Source: Paenibacillus sp. JNUCC-31
GTDB taxonomy: Bacteria > Bacillota > Bacilli > Paenibacillales > Paenibacillaceae
DNA length: 64,000 nt
NCBI RefSeq assembly: GCF_014844075.1
Contig: NZ_CP062165.1
Coordinates: 7,316,001-7,380,000, forward strand
Direction: 5' to 3'
The notes under the pieces are model-generated. The model saw nothing but the letters and a program-made list of their open reading frames with translations. It ran no database searches and was not told where the DNA came from. This document shows positions 16,290 through 25,419 of the stretch, piece after piece; positions within the stretch are counted from its first letter, which is position 1, and each line of letters begins with the position of its first letter. The position numbers were made by a program, and so were the translations under genes.

Positions 16290-17657
16290 GTGAGGACAAG
16301 TTATCTACTGAAGAACGGTTGTGTACTGTCTATGGATTCGTCGGTGGGTCAGTATAAGAGGGCGGACGTTCTGATTGAGGATTCTCTTATTACTGCCATC
16401 CAGCCCGACCTGAATTGTACGAAAGCGGAAGTGATAGATGCATCAGAGATGATCATACTCCCTGGATTCGTCGACACTCACCGGCATATGTGGGAGTCGC
16501 TTGTCAAAACAGCGGGCACCAATTGGTCACTGCCGGTCTATCTGCAAAATCTCTACTATGGAGCGATGGGAAGCAAACTCCGGCCACAAGACAGCTATAT
16601 CGCCAATTTGCTGGGTTCTTTGGAAGCGCTTAATGCTGGAGTGACCACGGTACTTGACTGGAGTATGCCGTATTCCCCAGAGCACACAGATGAACTGATT
16701 CGCGGACTTCAGGATGCGGGCATTCGATCGGTTTTCGCTCATGGCGTACCGGGGGAGACACCCTACTGGAACAGAGAAAGCCATCTAACCTACTCGAATG
16801 ATGTGAGAAGGGTCAAGGAACAGTATTTCTCCTCACAGGATCAGTTACTTACGTTCGGTCTTGCCATTCGTGGTCCGGAGTTCAGCCATTGGGATACCAC
16901 TGTGAAGGAAATTCAGCTGGCTCAGGAACTGGATGCGATATGTTCAATGCATGTTGGATTTGGCAGCTGGGGATCTGTAGATCGTTCGGTGAGTAAATTG
17001 TATGAGGCTGGTTTACTGAGCCCCGCTCTGAATATAGTCCACGGAAACACGATGGAAACGGATGAGTATAAAATGTTGGCCGATAGCGGTGCCTCACTGT
17101 CGGTCACACCGGAAGTGGAAATGATGATGGGGCATGGATATCCCGCAACGGGTTATTTTCTTGAACATGGGGGAACCCCAACGCTTGGAGTCGACGTTGT
17201 AACATCAACAGGCGGGGATATGTTCTCCCAGATGAAATTCGCACTTCAGGCAGAGCGTTCCAGAATGAATGAACAGCTCTTGCGAGAGGGTGAAATGCCG
17301 GGGGAGCTGAACTTGCAGTCCAGCCAGGTTCTGAGGTTTGCAACGTCAGCTGGGGCACAGGCTCTGGGGCTTGAGCGGAAGATTGGCTCACTTGCGCCCG
17401 GTAAAGAGGCAGATCTGATCATGATTCGTACCACCGATCTTAACTTGTTCCCGGTACATGATCCGGTTGGAGCCGTCGTTCAATTTGCCAATCCGTCGAA
17501 TGTGGATACCGTATTTGTAGCCGGTCGGCCAGTGAAGCGTGCAGGCAAGCTGCTGCATGTCGATCTGAACGAGGTCCGTCGTAAAGCGTTGGAGAGCAAG
17601 GAATATCTACTATCCCAGTATCGGATGTCGGATGCGGAGCGAATTATATTTTCTTAA
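16290..17657 (+). CDS. TrzA/AtzA-type metal-dependent amidohydrolase
   Basis: This 455-residue cyclic amidohydrolase belongs to the group containing cytosine, guanine and S-adenosylhomocysteine deaminases and chlorohydrolases. Mononuclear metal ligands can be placed: H64 and H66 in D-T-H-R-H-M-W-E-S, H221 in C-S-M-H-V-G, H251 in N-I-V-H-G-N and D302 in L-G-V-D-V-V-T-S. The C-terminus has the usual I-G-S-L-A-P-G-K-E-A-D-L-I strand. The substrate is probably a nitrogen heterocycle but cannot be named. The GTG at 16290 was chosen because TGGAG lies nine bases before it. A 17-base palindrome about 50 bases upstream and a terminator at 17729 frame it as a single-gene unit. Confidence 0.88.
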   Translation: MRTSYLLKNGCVLSMDSSVGQYKRADVLIEDSLITAIQPDLNCTKAEVIDASEMIILPGFVDTHRHMWESLVKTAGTNWSLPVYLQNLYYGAMGSKLRPQDSYIANLLGSLEALNAGVTTVLDWSMPYSPEHTDELIRGLQDAGIRSVFAHGVPGETPYWNRESHLTYSNDVRRVKEQYFSSQDQLLTFGLAIRGPEFSHWDTTVKEIQLAQELDAICSMHVGFGSWGSVDRSVSKLYEAGLLSPALNIVHGNTMETDEYKMLADSGASLSVTPEVEMMMGHGYPATGYFLEHGGTPTLGVDVVTSTGGDMFSQMKFALQAERSRMNEQLLREGEMPGELNLQSSQVLRFATSAGAQALGLERKIGSLAPGKEADLIMIRTTDLNLFPVHDPVGAVVQFANPSNVDTVFVAGRPVKRAGKLLHVDLNEVRRKALESKEYLLSQYRMSDAERIIFS

Positions 17658-17728
17658 GTGTTAATGAAGCATGGTGAAAAGGATGGGACTCGTTTCTGTT
17701 TCATAGATTCATATCGTTTTAAAGGATG

Positions 17729-17757
17729 AAGGGCCGCATAAGGGTATGCGGCCCTTT
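17729..17757 (+). terminator. Terminator of the amidohydrolase gene
   Basis: AAGGGCCGCATA pairs with TATGCGGCCCTT around a four-base loop. The GC-rich stem ends in a short T tract. Confidence 0.85.
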
Positions 17758-17892
17758 AATATGCCCTTTTACCGAGGGATAAGACAAAATTAGCAAAGGA
17801 CAGACAGCGAAAAAAGGGGAAAAGGTCCCTCATTTCAGGAAGTACATATAACAACGAAAATATGATATTTTAGTCCGGAAAAAGACCATTAA

Positions 17893-17930
17893 AAAACTGC
17901 GCATAATATAAATTATACGCAGTTTTGTTT
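17893..17930 (+). terminator. Second terminator-like hairpin, no upstream gene
   Basis: AAAACTGCG-C-ATAAT pairs with ATTAT-A-CGCAGTTTT, with one mismatch and a short AT loop. TTTTGTTTT follows on the plus strand. No coding gene ends between the previous terminator and this one, so it may end a small untranslated RNA. Confidence 0.6.
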
Positions 17931-18175
17931 TAAATCCATTTTTATATGGAGCCCTGTCCAACAGATCATGATATTTTTCGTCCGAAAAGTACAAAATAAA
18001 ACAACATAAGAAATAAATTTAATCAAGCAACGCGACAACGTGTAGAAATTGATAGTTTTTTATAGGTGTTCGTTAAGATAGAACAAACGACTTTTTCATA
18101 GAACAGATGAACCGAATGATCCATTGAAGCAAAGCGTCAGACCGTTATCATTTTCATTACGAGAGGAAATTGGGT

Positions 18176-19612
18176 ATGAACCAAAACCAGGAACGAACTT
18201 CAGTGTTCAGAAAAAAGCCGATTGATACGGGAGGCAGTGAAAGCAACATGCTGAAAAGAGTGCTGGGTCCACTTGACCTGATGACTCTCGGGGTAGGGGC
18301 AATCATCGGTACGGGGATCTTTGTCCTAACAGGCGTTGCTGCTGCCACATATGCAGGACCAGGATTGGTACTGTCTTTTCTGCTGGCAGGTATAATCTGT
18401 GCCTTCGCTGCATTATGTTACTCCGAGTTTGCATCCAGTGTTCCTGCATCAGGAAGTGCGTATACGTATAGTTACACCGCTTTTGGTGAAGTCATTGCCT
18501 GGATTCTCGGGTGGGATCTTATCCTGGAGTATGGATTTGCAAGTGCAGCGGTTGCCAGTGGCTGGTCGGGATATTTTCAAACGTTATTGTCAGGATTCGG
18601 ATTGGAACTGCCACATGTGCTCACTAGTGCATTTAGTCCTGAAAAGGGAACCTATTTTGACATCACCGCAGCGGTCATTACGTTAATCATAACGTTCCTG
18701 CTTACTCGAGGGGTAAAAGAGGCTGCGCGAGCCAACGGAATTATGGTAGCGATTAAAATTATTGTGGTGTTGATCTTTGTTGGTGTAGGTGTGTTCTATG
18801 TGCAGCCAGCTAACTGGCAACCGTTCCTTCCGTTTGGGATCTCGGGTGTAACTGCAGGAGCGGCAACGGTATTTTTTGCTTACATTGGATTTGATGCTGT
18901 CTCTACAGCTGCGGAAGAAGTGAAACGACCACAACGGGACTTACCGATCGGAATTATTGCGTCCCTTGTGATCTGCACCTTTCTATACATCGTCGTATCG
19001 TTGATCCTGACAGGGATTGTACCTTATCACATGTTAAATGTGAGTGATCCGGTTGCCTTTGCGTTTGAATTTGTGCAGTTAAAAGGATTGTCCTGGATTG
19101 TTTCGCTTGGGGCGATTACTGGCATTACTACGGTGTTGCTTGTTATGATGTATGGTCAGACACGTCTGCTCTATTCCATGTCACGGGATGGACTGCTGTC
19201 CCCGGTATTCTCCAAGGTCAGTGGCAAACGCCAAACACCGGCTATAGGGACTTGGGTGGCAGGGATCATCATAGCACTATTCTCAGGGTTTATTTCACTC
19301 GGCCATCTGGCGGAATTAACTAACATCGGGACATTGTTTGCTTTCGCGGTTGTAAGTCTGGGGATTATCGTATTACGTAAAAATAACCCGGAACTGAAAA
19401 GGGGTTTCCGAGTGCCTCTCGTTCCATGGATTCCTATACTCAGTGCCGTTGGCTGCATGTATCTCATGACACGGCTTGCCGCGTTAACCTGGATTACGTT
19501 CTTTGGCTGGTTGATTATAGGTTTAGTGATTTATTTTGCCTATGGTCGTCATCACAGTCATCTGAATCCGGCACGACGCATATCGGACAGCTTCAGAACG
19601 AAGGGGAAATAA
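18176..19612 (+). CDS. APC family amino acid permease (cationic amino acid transporter type)
   Basis: This 478-residue protein has twelve or so membrane segments and reads like the YfnA/CAT group. Motifs are G-V-G-A-I-I-G-T-G-I-F-V-L-T-G in helix one, G-P-G-L-V-L-S-F, S-V-P-A-S-G-S-A-Y-T-Y-S-Y, F-F-A-Y-I-G-F-D-A-V-S-T-A-A-E-E in helix six and R-D-L-P-I-G-I-I-A-S-L. Uptake of amino acids with protons is expected; the exact substrate is unknown. I chose the ATG at 18176 because AGAGGA lies eight bases before it. It is more closely typed than the other permease at 8261 and the two differ clearly, so they are not a recent duplication. It stands alone. Confidence 0.9.
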   Translation: MNQNQERTSVFRKKPIDTGGSESNMLKRVLGPLDLMTLGVGAIIGTGIFVLTGVAAATYAGPGLVLSFLLAGIICAFAALCYSEFASSVPASGSAYTYSYTAFGEVIAWILGWDLILEYGFASAAVASGWSGYFQTLLSGFGLELPHVLTSAFSPEKGTYFDITAAVITLIITFLLTRGVKEAARANGIMVAIKIIVVLIFVGVGVFYVQPANWQPFLPFGISGVTAGAATVFFAYIGFDAVSTAAEEVKRPQRDLPIGIIASLVICTFLYIVVSLILTGIVPYHMLNVSDPVAFAFEFVQLKGLSWIVSLGAITGITTVLLVMMYGQTRLLYSMSRDGLLSPVFSKVSGKRQTPAIGTWVAGIIIALFSGFISLGHLAELTNIGTLFAFAVVSLGIIVLRKNNPELKRGFRVPLVPWIPILSAVGCMYLMTRLAALTWITFFGWLIIGLVIYFAYGRHHSHLNPARRISDSFRTKGK

Positions 19613-19986
19613 CAGTATATATAGAAGTTCAACTAATGTTTATTTAACGGGTACTCTGATGATAGAACAACCTTTTTAGCTTCGCTTCTTCGGGTTATTT
19701 CAGGGTTAACGAAGAATCGATATCGATTGGGTTGACCGTAAATCAAGTGAAATGGTGAAGTAAGATGAATTTGCCCCTATCGTGATTCGCCAAGGCGAAG
19801 CGGTGAGGGCTTTTTTTGTGGAAGCAGATCATTGATCCGCGCAAAACGAGTTGGTTTAGGCGGTAAATGGGTATGTAATAAGGGATGCGTCAGTCCTTGT
19901 GATCGGAACCGGGGTTGCGGTCAGATCAAATATGAAATATATTTGGGGATGTGACATGGCATCAGACATAGGAGAGGGGATGTATC
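19613..19986 (+). other. Intergenic region with a strong terminator
   Basis: There is no supported gene here. The only clear element is the hairpin at 19773-19817, which lies 160 bases past the permease stop. The remaining sequence shows no riboswitch class that I can recognise. Confidence 0.5.
19773..19817 (+). terminator. Rho-independent terminator
   Basis: The inner stem TTCGCC-AA-GGCGAA extends, with mismatches, through CCCTATCG/CGGTGAGGG, and is followed by seven T. It is either a distant terminator of the permease or the end of an unannotated RNA. Confidence 0.8.
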
Positions 19987-21060
19987 ATGAACACACCATT
20001 ACATACGAATCCAGATCACGTACATTCGCATTTTGGCTTTGCATTAGCTGATTCAACCGTGCTTGCCGAGACAAAAGTAATCATTTCTAATCCAGAGGAC
20101 ACCCAAGTTGTTCAACTGGATATCGATCCAGAGCGTCGCTTGAAGGATGGGCGAAAAGTATCGGTTGTGGCGCAACAGATGAATGCACCGCTGCATCGAA
20201 AAGAGGCAACAATCTTATATGGTGAGGAGTTTGGTTTTGTACAATATACAGTGAATTTGCGACCAGAGAGTACATTTACCCTTGCTCCCATAGAAGGAAT
20301 AGACCAGTCCATTCAATTGCATTGGGCGAACTTTGCAGAAGGGGAGTACGAACTGCGGATTTCCTTGCATATTAAAACACCCCGGATCGCAGAAGGGCCG
20401 CTGGAGCCCGAGCAGCATGCGATGGTAAAATATGCTCAGGTCGTAACTGTAGCCATCTGTCTGTTTCCAGCCGATGCTGTGCAGAGGAGCACAGAACCCG
20501 AAGCGGTGTGGACACGGGAGAATCATGTGTTTGACTCCTACGGTAGTGGCGGCTTTATTCTCGCTGATTTGCCTCGCATGGCCAAACGTGTGGAAGCGTT
20601 GATCGGACCCGGAAACCATAATCTGATCGAACAAATCGCTGAGGGCGACCTGTCGGATACCTTGCTGGATGAAGGGCTTATGGCGATGGCATGGGGGTTG
20701 AGCCCATGGTGTTATTCGATCTATTCGGCACCTGATGAAGCTTCCGGTCTGAAACTTTCGGTGGACAAGCTGGGAGATGAACCGCTGACAATCGGTCTAT
20801 ATCGCCTGAATGCGGAAAGTAAACAATTAAGCATTGTGCCGGTGAACGAGTTAGCGAACTGGCCTGCCTGTGCGGAGAAAGCATGGCCTGTCATTAATGT
20901 TGCAGGTGAAGGGGAGACGCTGCGCATGGACCTGTATGTTCAGATCTGTGAATCGGTGAATGGGCTGCACGAGAATCCGTTGCCTTCCTTTGTACTTACT
21001 CGCAGTGAGGGCCGTCCTGAGGCAATTGTTCCACTAATCGACGTTGTGGTCGTTGACTAA
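19987..21060 (+). CDS. Hypothetical protein
   Basis: I do not recognise this 357-residue protein. It has no signal peptide and no membrane segment. Composition is ordinary for a soluble cytoplasmic protein, with alternating hydrophobic strands in the first 160 residues (V-V-Q-L-D-I-D-P-E, E-L-R-I-S-L-H-I-K and V-V-T-V-A-I-C-L-F) that suggest a beta-sandwich. A Gly/Ser-rich break near residue 190 (D-S-Y-G-S-G-G-F) follows, then a more helical part. GGAGAGG lies before the ATG. It starts 30 bases before the recombinase gene ends its upstream gap, so the two are probably cotranscribed. Nothing supports a functional name. Confidence 0.7.
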   Translation: MNTPLHTNPDHVHSHFGFALADSTVLAETKVIISNPEDTQVVQLDIDPERRLKDGRKVSVVAQQMNAPLHRKEATILYGEEFGFVQYTVNLRPESTFTLAPIEGIDQSIQLHWANFAEGEYELRISLHIKTPRIAEGPLEPEQHAMVKYAQVVTVAICLFPADAVQRSTEPEAVWTRENHVFDSYGSGGFILADLPRMAKRVEALIGPGNHNLIEQIAEGDLSDTLLDEGLMAMAWGLSPWCYSIYSAPDEASGLKLSVDKLGDEPLTIGLYRLNAESKQLSIVPVNELANWPACAEKAWPVINVAGEGETLRMDLYVQICESVNGLHENPLPSFVLTRSEGRPEAIVPLIDVVVVD

Positions 21061-21090
21061 TAATAAATAGAATCGTGGTGACGAATACAG

Positions 21091-22023
21091 ATGATGACCG
21101 AGGAGATTCAGGAGCAATACGCCGATGAGCTTGAAGCTTTTCACATATGGATGAAGGATGCCGGTTACACAGGACATACGGTGAAATCATACACGGGTGA
21201 CGTTGCAGAATTTCTCATCTCTATTCAAGGAAAGTCACTGGATCAGGTCAAAAAACTTCATGTGTTATCCTTCCTGTCCCGAGCCCGGGAACGCGGGGTC
21301 AGTGATGCAACGCGAAATCGGAAACATGCAGCGGTAAACTGTTTTTACAAATCACTGATTGAACTTGAATTGTTGACGAATAATCCGGCATTTGGGATCA
21401 AGAAATCCAAAACCGAACAAAACCGGGCCCCCGTCTTCCTGGACGAAAGCGGTCTGGAACGATTTTTACAATCCGTCGAGGGCAAATACCGGACACGCAA
21501 TCTGGCTGTTTTTCTGCTAATGGGATACATGGGATTGCGGGTTGGAGAGGTGCATGCCTTGAACTGCAAAGATTATAATGCGGAACGGCGTACACTGGAC
21601 GTATTCGGCAAGGGCCGAAAATGGCGTACACTGCCTGTACCGGAGACCGTTGCTGAACTGTTGTCCCAGGCGATCCAGGAACGCTTGTCTCCGTGGCGTG
21701 CGAAGGAAGAAGCATTATTCGTCTCACAAAAAGGAAAGCGTTTATCGATTCGCAGCATCCAGCTCATATCAACCGAAACCTTTGAACGCTTTCAGCGGGA
21801 GTCGCCTTCCAATCAGCGTTTGAATTACTCCAGCCATAAGCTGCGCCACTCATTTGCCACCATGATGCTCAGACGTGGGGCGGATCTGCGAACCGTTCAG
21901 GAACTGCTGGGTCACTCTTCCATTCAAACCACGACGGTATACACTCACGTAACCAGTCGGGAGAAGGAGGAAGCAATGGCCCTGCTGGATGTCAAACTTC
22001 CCGCGTTTGTGGCTGAAGTATGA
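21091..22023 (+). CDS. Tyrosine recombinase (XerC/XerD-like integrase)
   Basis: This 310-residue protein has a SAM-like core-binding domain (about residues 8-95) and a phage-integrase catalytic domain (about 112-295). The active-site set is complete: R150 in M-G-L-R-V-G-E, K174 or K177 in G-K-G-R-K-W-R, H249 and R252 in S-S-H-K-L-R-H-S, H275 in L-L-G-H-S-S and Y284 in T-T-V-Y-T-H. It should cut and rejoin DNA through a phosphotyrosine bond. Length equals chromosomal Xer proteins, but no attachment site, excisionase or cargo is visible, so it could be a relic integrase or an accessory Xer protein. The binding site before the ATG is weak. It lies 30 bases after the preceding gene. Confidence 0.9.
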   Translation: MMTEEIQEQYADELEAFHIWMKDAGYTGHTVKSYTGDVAEFLISIQGKSLDQVKKLHVLSFLSRARERGVSDATRNRKHAAVNCFYKSLIELELLTNNPAFGIKKSKTEQNRAPVFLDESGLERFLQSVEGKYRTRNLAVFLLMGYMGLRVGEVHALNCKDYNAERRTLDVFGKGRKWRTLPVPETVAELLSQAIQERLSPWRAKEEALFVSQKGKRLSIRSIQLISTETFERFQRESPSNQRLNYSSHKLRHSFATMMLRRGADLRTVQELLGHSSIQTTTVYTHVTSREKEEAMALLDVKLPAFVAEV

Positions 22024-22200
22024 TGGGAACGTTAATTTTGACCAATATTAAAGTTGACTCCATCAAAAACAGGATTTGTGAGAATAAATTCGACTTTAAT
22101 GAAACAGAATATTTATTATGTAAACCAAAAATAGAATCTTATTTATATCTAACCCGAATGTATGTCTTTCAGGATATCGCTCATCCTATTTATAATAGGA

Positions 22201-22250
22201 CCAAAGAGCCACGTGCATCTTCTTTAAAGAAGAAACATGTGGCTCTTTGG
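22201..22250. terminator. Hairpin between the recombinase and ldh
   Basis: CCAAAGAGCCACGTG pairs with CATGTGGCTCTTTGG around 20 bases that contain TTCTTTAAAGAA. The stem is strong but the T tract is poor on both strands. It lies between convergent genes, so termination is likely. Confidence 0.55.
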
Positions 22251-22318
22251 TTGTGCAATCTTGATAAAAGATGTTAAGAAATAAGGTGTAAAGGTGTATC
22301 CTTTAAACGTTTGGGGAT

Positions 22319-23254
22319 TTACTCCAGTCCGGCAATTTGTTCCTTCAATTTGTTCGCAGATGCCTGGAAAGCAACTTTCTCCGTCTCATTCAAAGGAAGC
22401 GGCAGAATTTCGCGTACGCCGTTGCGATCGACTACACATGGAACACCCAGATATACATCCGATACGCCATTGTAATCTTCCAACAATGTGGAAACGTTCA
22501 ATACGGAACCTTCGTTACCCAGAATGGCAGCCACGATGCGGTCCAATGCAAGCGCAATTGCATAGGACGTGGCTCCTTTGGCATTAATAATCTCATAAGC
22601 TGCGTTTTTGGTCCGGTCAAAGATATCCTGCTGCGTTTCTTCATCCAGCTCCAGATCCGTACCTGCCACATTCGCAAGACTCCATACCGGTACTTCTGAA
22701 TCACCATGCTCCCCGATAATATGAGCGTGAATGCTGCGTGGATCAATGCCTTTGTTTTTACCAATAAGATAGCGGAAACGCGCACTATCCAGTAAGGTAC
22801 CTGAACCAATGACCCGGGAAGCCGGCCAGCCGCTTTGTTTCCATGAAGTATAGGACAAAATATCTACTGGATTCGTAGCAATCAACAAAATACCATGGGA
22901 ATTAACCTCAGTAATACGTTCAATGATTTCTTTGAAAATGCTTGCATTTTTCTTCAACAGATCAATTCGTGTCTCACCCGGTTTCTGGGAAGCACCCGCC
23001 GTAATGATGATGATATCTGCGTCCTTGCAATCCGAATAATCGCCTGCCCATACTTTCACGCCTCCGGTAAATGGAAGACCGTGGTTCATATCCAGCATTT
23101 CGCCGGTAGCCTTATCATGATTCACATCCACAAATACCAACTCGGACGAACGCTGTCTTAACATCAGCGTGTATCCCGTTGTTGTTCCTACCGCACCCAT
23201 GCCTACAATAACGACACGACTTGGTTTGAGCGCTGCACTGTTTACCATTTTCAT
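22319..23254 (-). CDS. ldh: L-lactate dehydrogenase
   Basis: This 311-residue enzyme reduces pyruvate to L-lactate with NADH in the cytoplasm. The nucleotide-binding G-M-G-A-V-G-T-T is near residue 18. D-V-N-H-D-K-A gives the acidic residue that selects NADH. The mobile loop with its catalytic Arg lies in K-P-G-E-T-R-I-D-L-L, and the catalytic His in I-I-G-E-H-G-D-S-E. V-I-G-S-G-T-L-L-D-S-A-R is a classic LDH motif that separates it from malate dehydrogenase. AAGGAG lies six bases before the ATG at 23254. It is a single gene, divergent from the BNR-like lipoprotein. Confidence 0.95.
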   Translation of the reverse strand: MKMVNSAALKPSRVVIVGMGAVGTTTGYTLMLRQRSSELVFVDVNHDKATGEMLDMNHGLPFTGGVKVWAGDYSDCKDADIIIITAGASQKPGETRIDLLKKNASIFKEIIERITEVNSHGILLIATNPVDILSYTSWKQSGWPASRVIGSGTLLDSARFRYLIGKNKGIDPRSIHAHIIGEHGDSEVPVWSLANVAGTDLELDEETQQDIFDRTKNAAYEIINAKGATSYAIALALDRIVAAILGNEGSVLNVSTLLEDYNGVSDVYLGVPCVVDRNGVREILPLPLNETEKVAFQASANKLKEQIAGLE

Positions 23255-23557
23255 ATCCTCTCCTTTTTGGGGTATACTTCCATCCATATTAAGGGATACG
23301 TGTCCGAAAAGCGAGCGAAGTCTATAAACTTTTTCACATTCCCTGTCTATTTGCGGAATATTTCGTCGAAAACAGGGTTTTGATTCATAGAGAAAATAAA
23401 CGCTGCAAGCAGATCGCTTCCTACTTCCAGGGTGGAGAGGAGCCTTTTCGACATGGTTTGTGTTAGAATAGGAGCAGTGGATTCAGATGAATCGTAAATA
23501 CAACTTGAATGGACAGGCATGCGCGCCTGCTTATTGGATGAGAGAGGTGGAAACCAC
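23255..23557. other. Divergent intergenic region between ldh and the lipoprotein
   Basis: About 300 bases hold the two promoters. I see no convincing coding frame. A single half-site like those of Rex (TTCACAT at 23333-23339) is present, with a poor second half. Confidence 0.4.
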
Positions 23558-24835
23558 TTGCGTTCGCAATGGATCAAAATCGCGCAGACAGCATTGCTGT
23601 CTATCGGTATAGCCGCTTTGCTGGCAGCTTGTACGGATTCAGGACCGACACCGGTAGCAAAGCCGCCGCAGGAGCAAGAAGATAGCGGGAATGTGGGCCA
23701 GACATTAACAGTGGTTCCCCCCGCAAACAGTACACAATCTGCAGATACTGCCAAATATCAAATTCAGACCCGGTTAACCGATTTTCAGCTGCTTAATGGG
23801 AATGGTGGATTAGCCTGGGGAGTGACGCGAAACGCCTTGCGTCTGTATTACACTCAGGATCAGGGAAGCACTTGGACCAACATTTCTCCATCGGAGAATG
23901 TACAGTTCCCGGCGAATCCGCAATACGGACAAAGCATTTATTTTGTAGATAGTACACATGGATGGATCGTTCGTGAAGGGATGGGCGGAACGGATACGAT
24001 GGTCCTCCGCACGAACAACGGGGGAGTGAGTTGGAGCTTATCTTCTTTGTCGAAGACCGATAAGGTGACCGCCATAACATTCGTATCTCCTGAGAAAGGT
24101 TGGATACTGACCACGGCCGATACTTCCATTGGCAAACAGGATAAGAAATTGTATCTGACCGAGGATGGTGGCATTACCTGGAATGAGATGTCATCGAGTG
24201 ATGTGGAGGGCAAGCCGGCCACGACGGAGATCCCAACAGGGGGATATACTACAGGCCTGACCTTTTCGGATTCAAACCACGGGTTCCTGACAGCGCTGGA
24301 GTTCGGTACACCAAAACTGTATGTCACAACGGATGGCGGCGAACATTGGAAGTCGGGACCGTCTTTCTTTGACCGAAACAAATTTAACGGATGTGGCAAT
24401 TTTAATATCAGCTCGCCACAATTTTTTGGAAGAGAGGCTCAGGGAGCCTGGATGTCCATGTCATGTTCTCAAGGAGAAAGCACGAAATTTAATGGCTTCT
24501 TTACAACAAATGGTGGACAGAACTGGACTCTGTCAACGTTCAGTCTGAACAAACAAACCGGCATTAATCGTAATCTGGCTCCTTCATTCCTGAACCCCTT
24601 AGAAGGTTGGGCCATGCAAAATGGAAAAACCTATTATACCAAGGATGCCGGTAAAACATGGAAGGCACTTCCTGTGAGTAAAGTATTGGAAAGCATTCAT
24701 AAAGACTACCCGGAAATTGTTAAGCTTCAGATGGTTTCCTCGAAGTTAGGCTGGATTTTAGTGGAAAATACGGATGCCAAACGATCACTCTTACTCCAAA
24801 CCGTAGACGGTGGGGTACACTGGAAAGTACTATAA
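23558..24835 (+). CDS. BNR-repeat lipoprotein, YCF48/HCF136-like beta-propeller
   Basis: This 425-residue protein starts with a lipoprotein signal: basic N-terminus, hydrophobic core and the lipobox L-L-A-A-C, with C25 as the lipidated residue. A Pro/Gln linker follows. The mature part contains repeated propeller blades of the form S-x-D-x-G-x-T-W, seen as T-Q-D-Q-G-S-T-W, T-N-N-G-G-V-S-W, T-E-D-G-G-I-T-W, T-T-D-G-G-E-H-W, T-T-N-G-G-Q-N-W, T-K-D-A-G-K-T-W and T-V-D-G-G-V-H-W. Blades alternate with H-G-W-I or K-G-W-I strands. The family covers photosystem assembly factors and many uncharacterised outer proteins. Here it should sit outside the cell membrane. The TTG at 23558 was chosen because AGAGGTGG lies about eight bases before it. 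Confidence 0.82.
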   Translation: MRSQWIKIAQTALLSIGIAALLAACTDSGPTPVAKPPQEQEDSGNVGQTLTVVPPANSTQSADTAKYQIQTRLTDFQLLNGNGGLAWGVTRNALRLYYTQDQGSTWTNISPSENVQFPANPQYGQSIYFVDSTHGWIVREGMGGTDTMVLRTNNGGVSWSLSSLSKTDKVTAITFVSPEKGWILTTADTSIGKQDKKLYLTEDGGITWNEMSSSDVEGKPATTEIPTGGYTTGLTFSDSNHGFLTALEFGTPKLYVTTDGGEHWKSGPSFFDRNKFNGCGNFNISSPQFFGREAQGAWMSMSCSQGESTKFNGFFTTNGGQNWTLSTFSLNKQTGINRNLAPSFLNPLEGWAMQNGKTYYTKDAGKTWKALPVSKVLESIHKDYPEIVKLQMVSSKLGWILVENTDAKRSLLLQTVDGGVHWKVL

Positions 24836-24969
24836 TGCGGTGGAATTGAAGAGCTTAAGAAGAGGAACCTGCGGGTTTCTTTTCTTTCGAACTATTTTGT
24901 GAAATAAATCACAATAAATCACTTCAAAAGATGTTATATTGAATTCAAGAAGAGATGGGAGTGATGAAC

Positions 24970-25179
24970 ATGAGAACGAATGAACAAGCTCAATTCACGC
25001 AGGCGGACGAGTTAACCAGATACATGCTTCAATTATGCTATACATGTGACGATGCCAACCGTTGTACAACCGAGGAAGAGGTCAAAGCTTGCATGGCCAA
25101 ACATGCACAGGCTAACGAGACGGAGCAGGTTGAGGGTGGAGAAGTAACACGCGGGTTCATGGACCTGATGTACGCTTAA
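24970..25179 (+). CDS. Small cysteine-containing hypothetical protein
   Basis: This 69-residue protein has four cysteines in the order C-Y-T-C, then N-R-C and K-A-C-M-A-K-H, which could bind a metal or form disulfides. It is mostly helical and hydrophilic, and ends E-V-T-R-G-F-M-D-L-M-Y-A. GGGAG stands eight bases before the ATG at 24970. A terminator follows about 60 bases later, so it is a separate unit. I do not recognise the family and infer no function. Confidence 0.65.
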   Translation: MRTNEQAQFTQADELTRYMLQLCYTCDDANRCTTEEEVKACMAKHAQANETEQVEGGEVTRGFMDLMYA

Positions 25180-25236
25180 ACTTATAAGAAGAGTGTAAAG
25201 CATACAGTGATCTGAATATTGAAGATAAGTCATCAG

Positions 25237-25270
25237 GGAACGACTCCAAATGGGGGCGTTTCTTTTTTTT
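25237..25270 (+). terminator. Terminator after the small Cys gene
   Basis: GGAACGACTCC pairs imperfectly with GGGGGCGTTTC around AAAT and is followed by eight T. Confidence 0.75.
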
Positions 25271-25419
25271 GCATGTTAAATAAACATAATACTTGAGTTG
25301 TACATTAGCCTCTTTTTCCTAAATATAGGTTGTAGTTTAGTTGACTATGGTTTGTCGTCCATACACCAAACTAACCACATACGTACGTTAAACTATATCT
25401 GTAGGGAGGTGTCCACACA

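Larger units (their letters stand above)
17658..18175 (+). other. Long intergenic region with two hairpins
   Basis: No protein-coding frame is supported. The region holds the terminator of the amidohydrolase, a second strong terminator-like hairpin at 17893-17930, and the promoter region of the following permease, which I could not resolve into elements. The 135 bases between the hairpins have no known gene. Confidence 0.5.

Noticed and set aside
20215..20634. 139-codon frame antisense to the hypothetical gene at 19987
   Set aside because: No binding site, and the plus-strand frame is longer with a good binding site and smooth composition.
23323..23339. Rex-like site upstream of ldh
   Set aside because: Only one half (TTCACAT) fits; the other half has two mismatches. 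It is not enough for a call.
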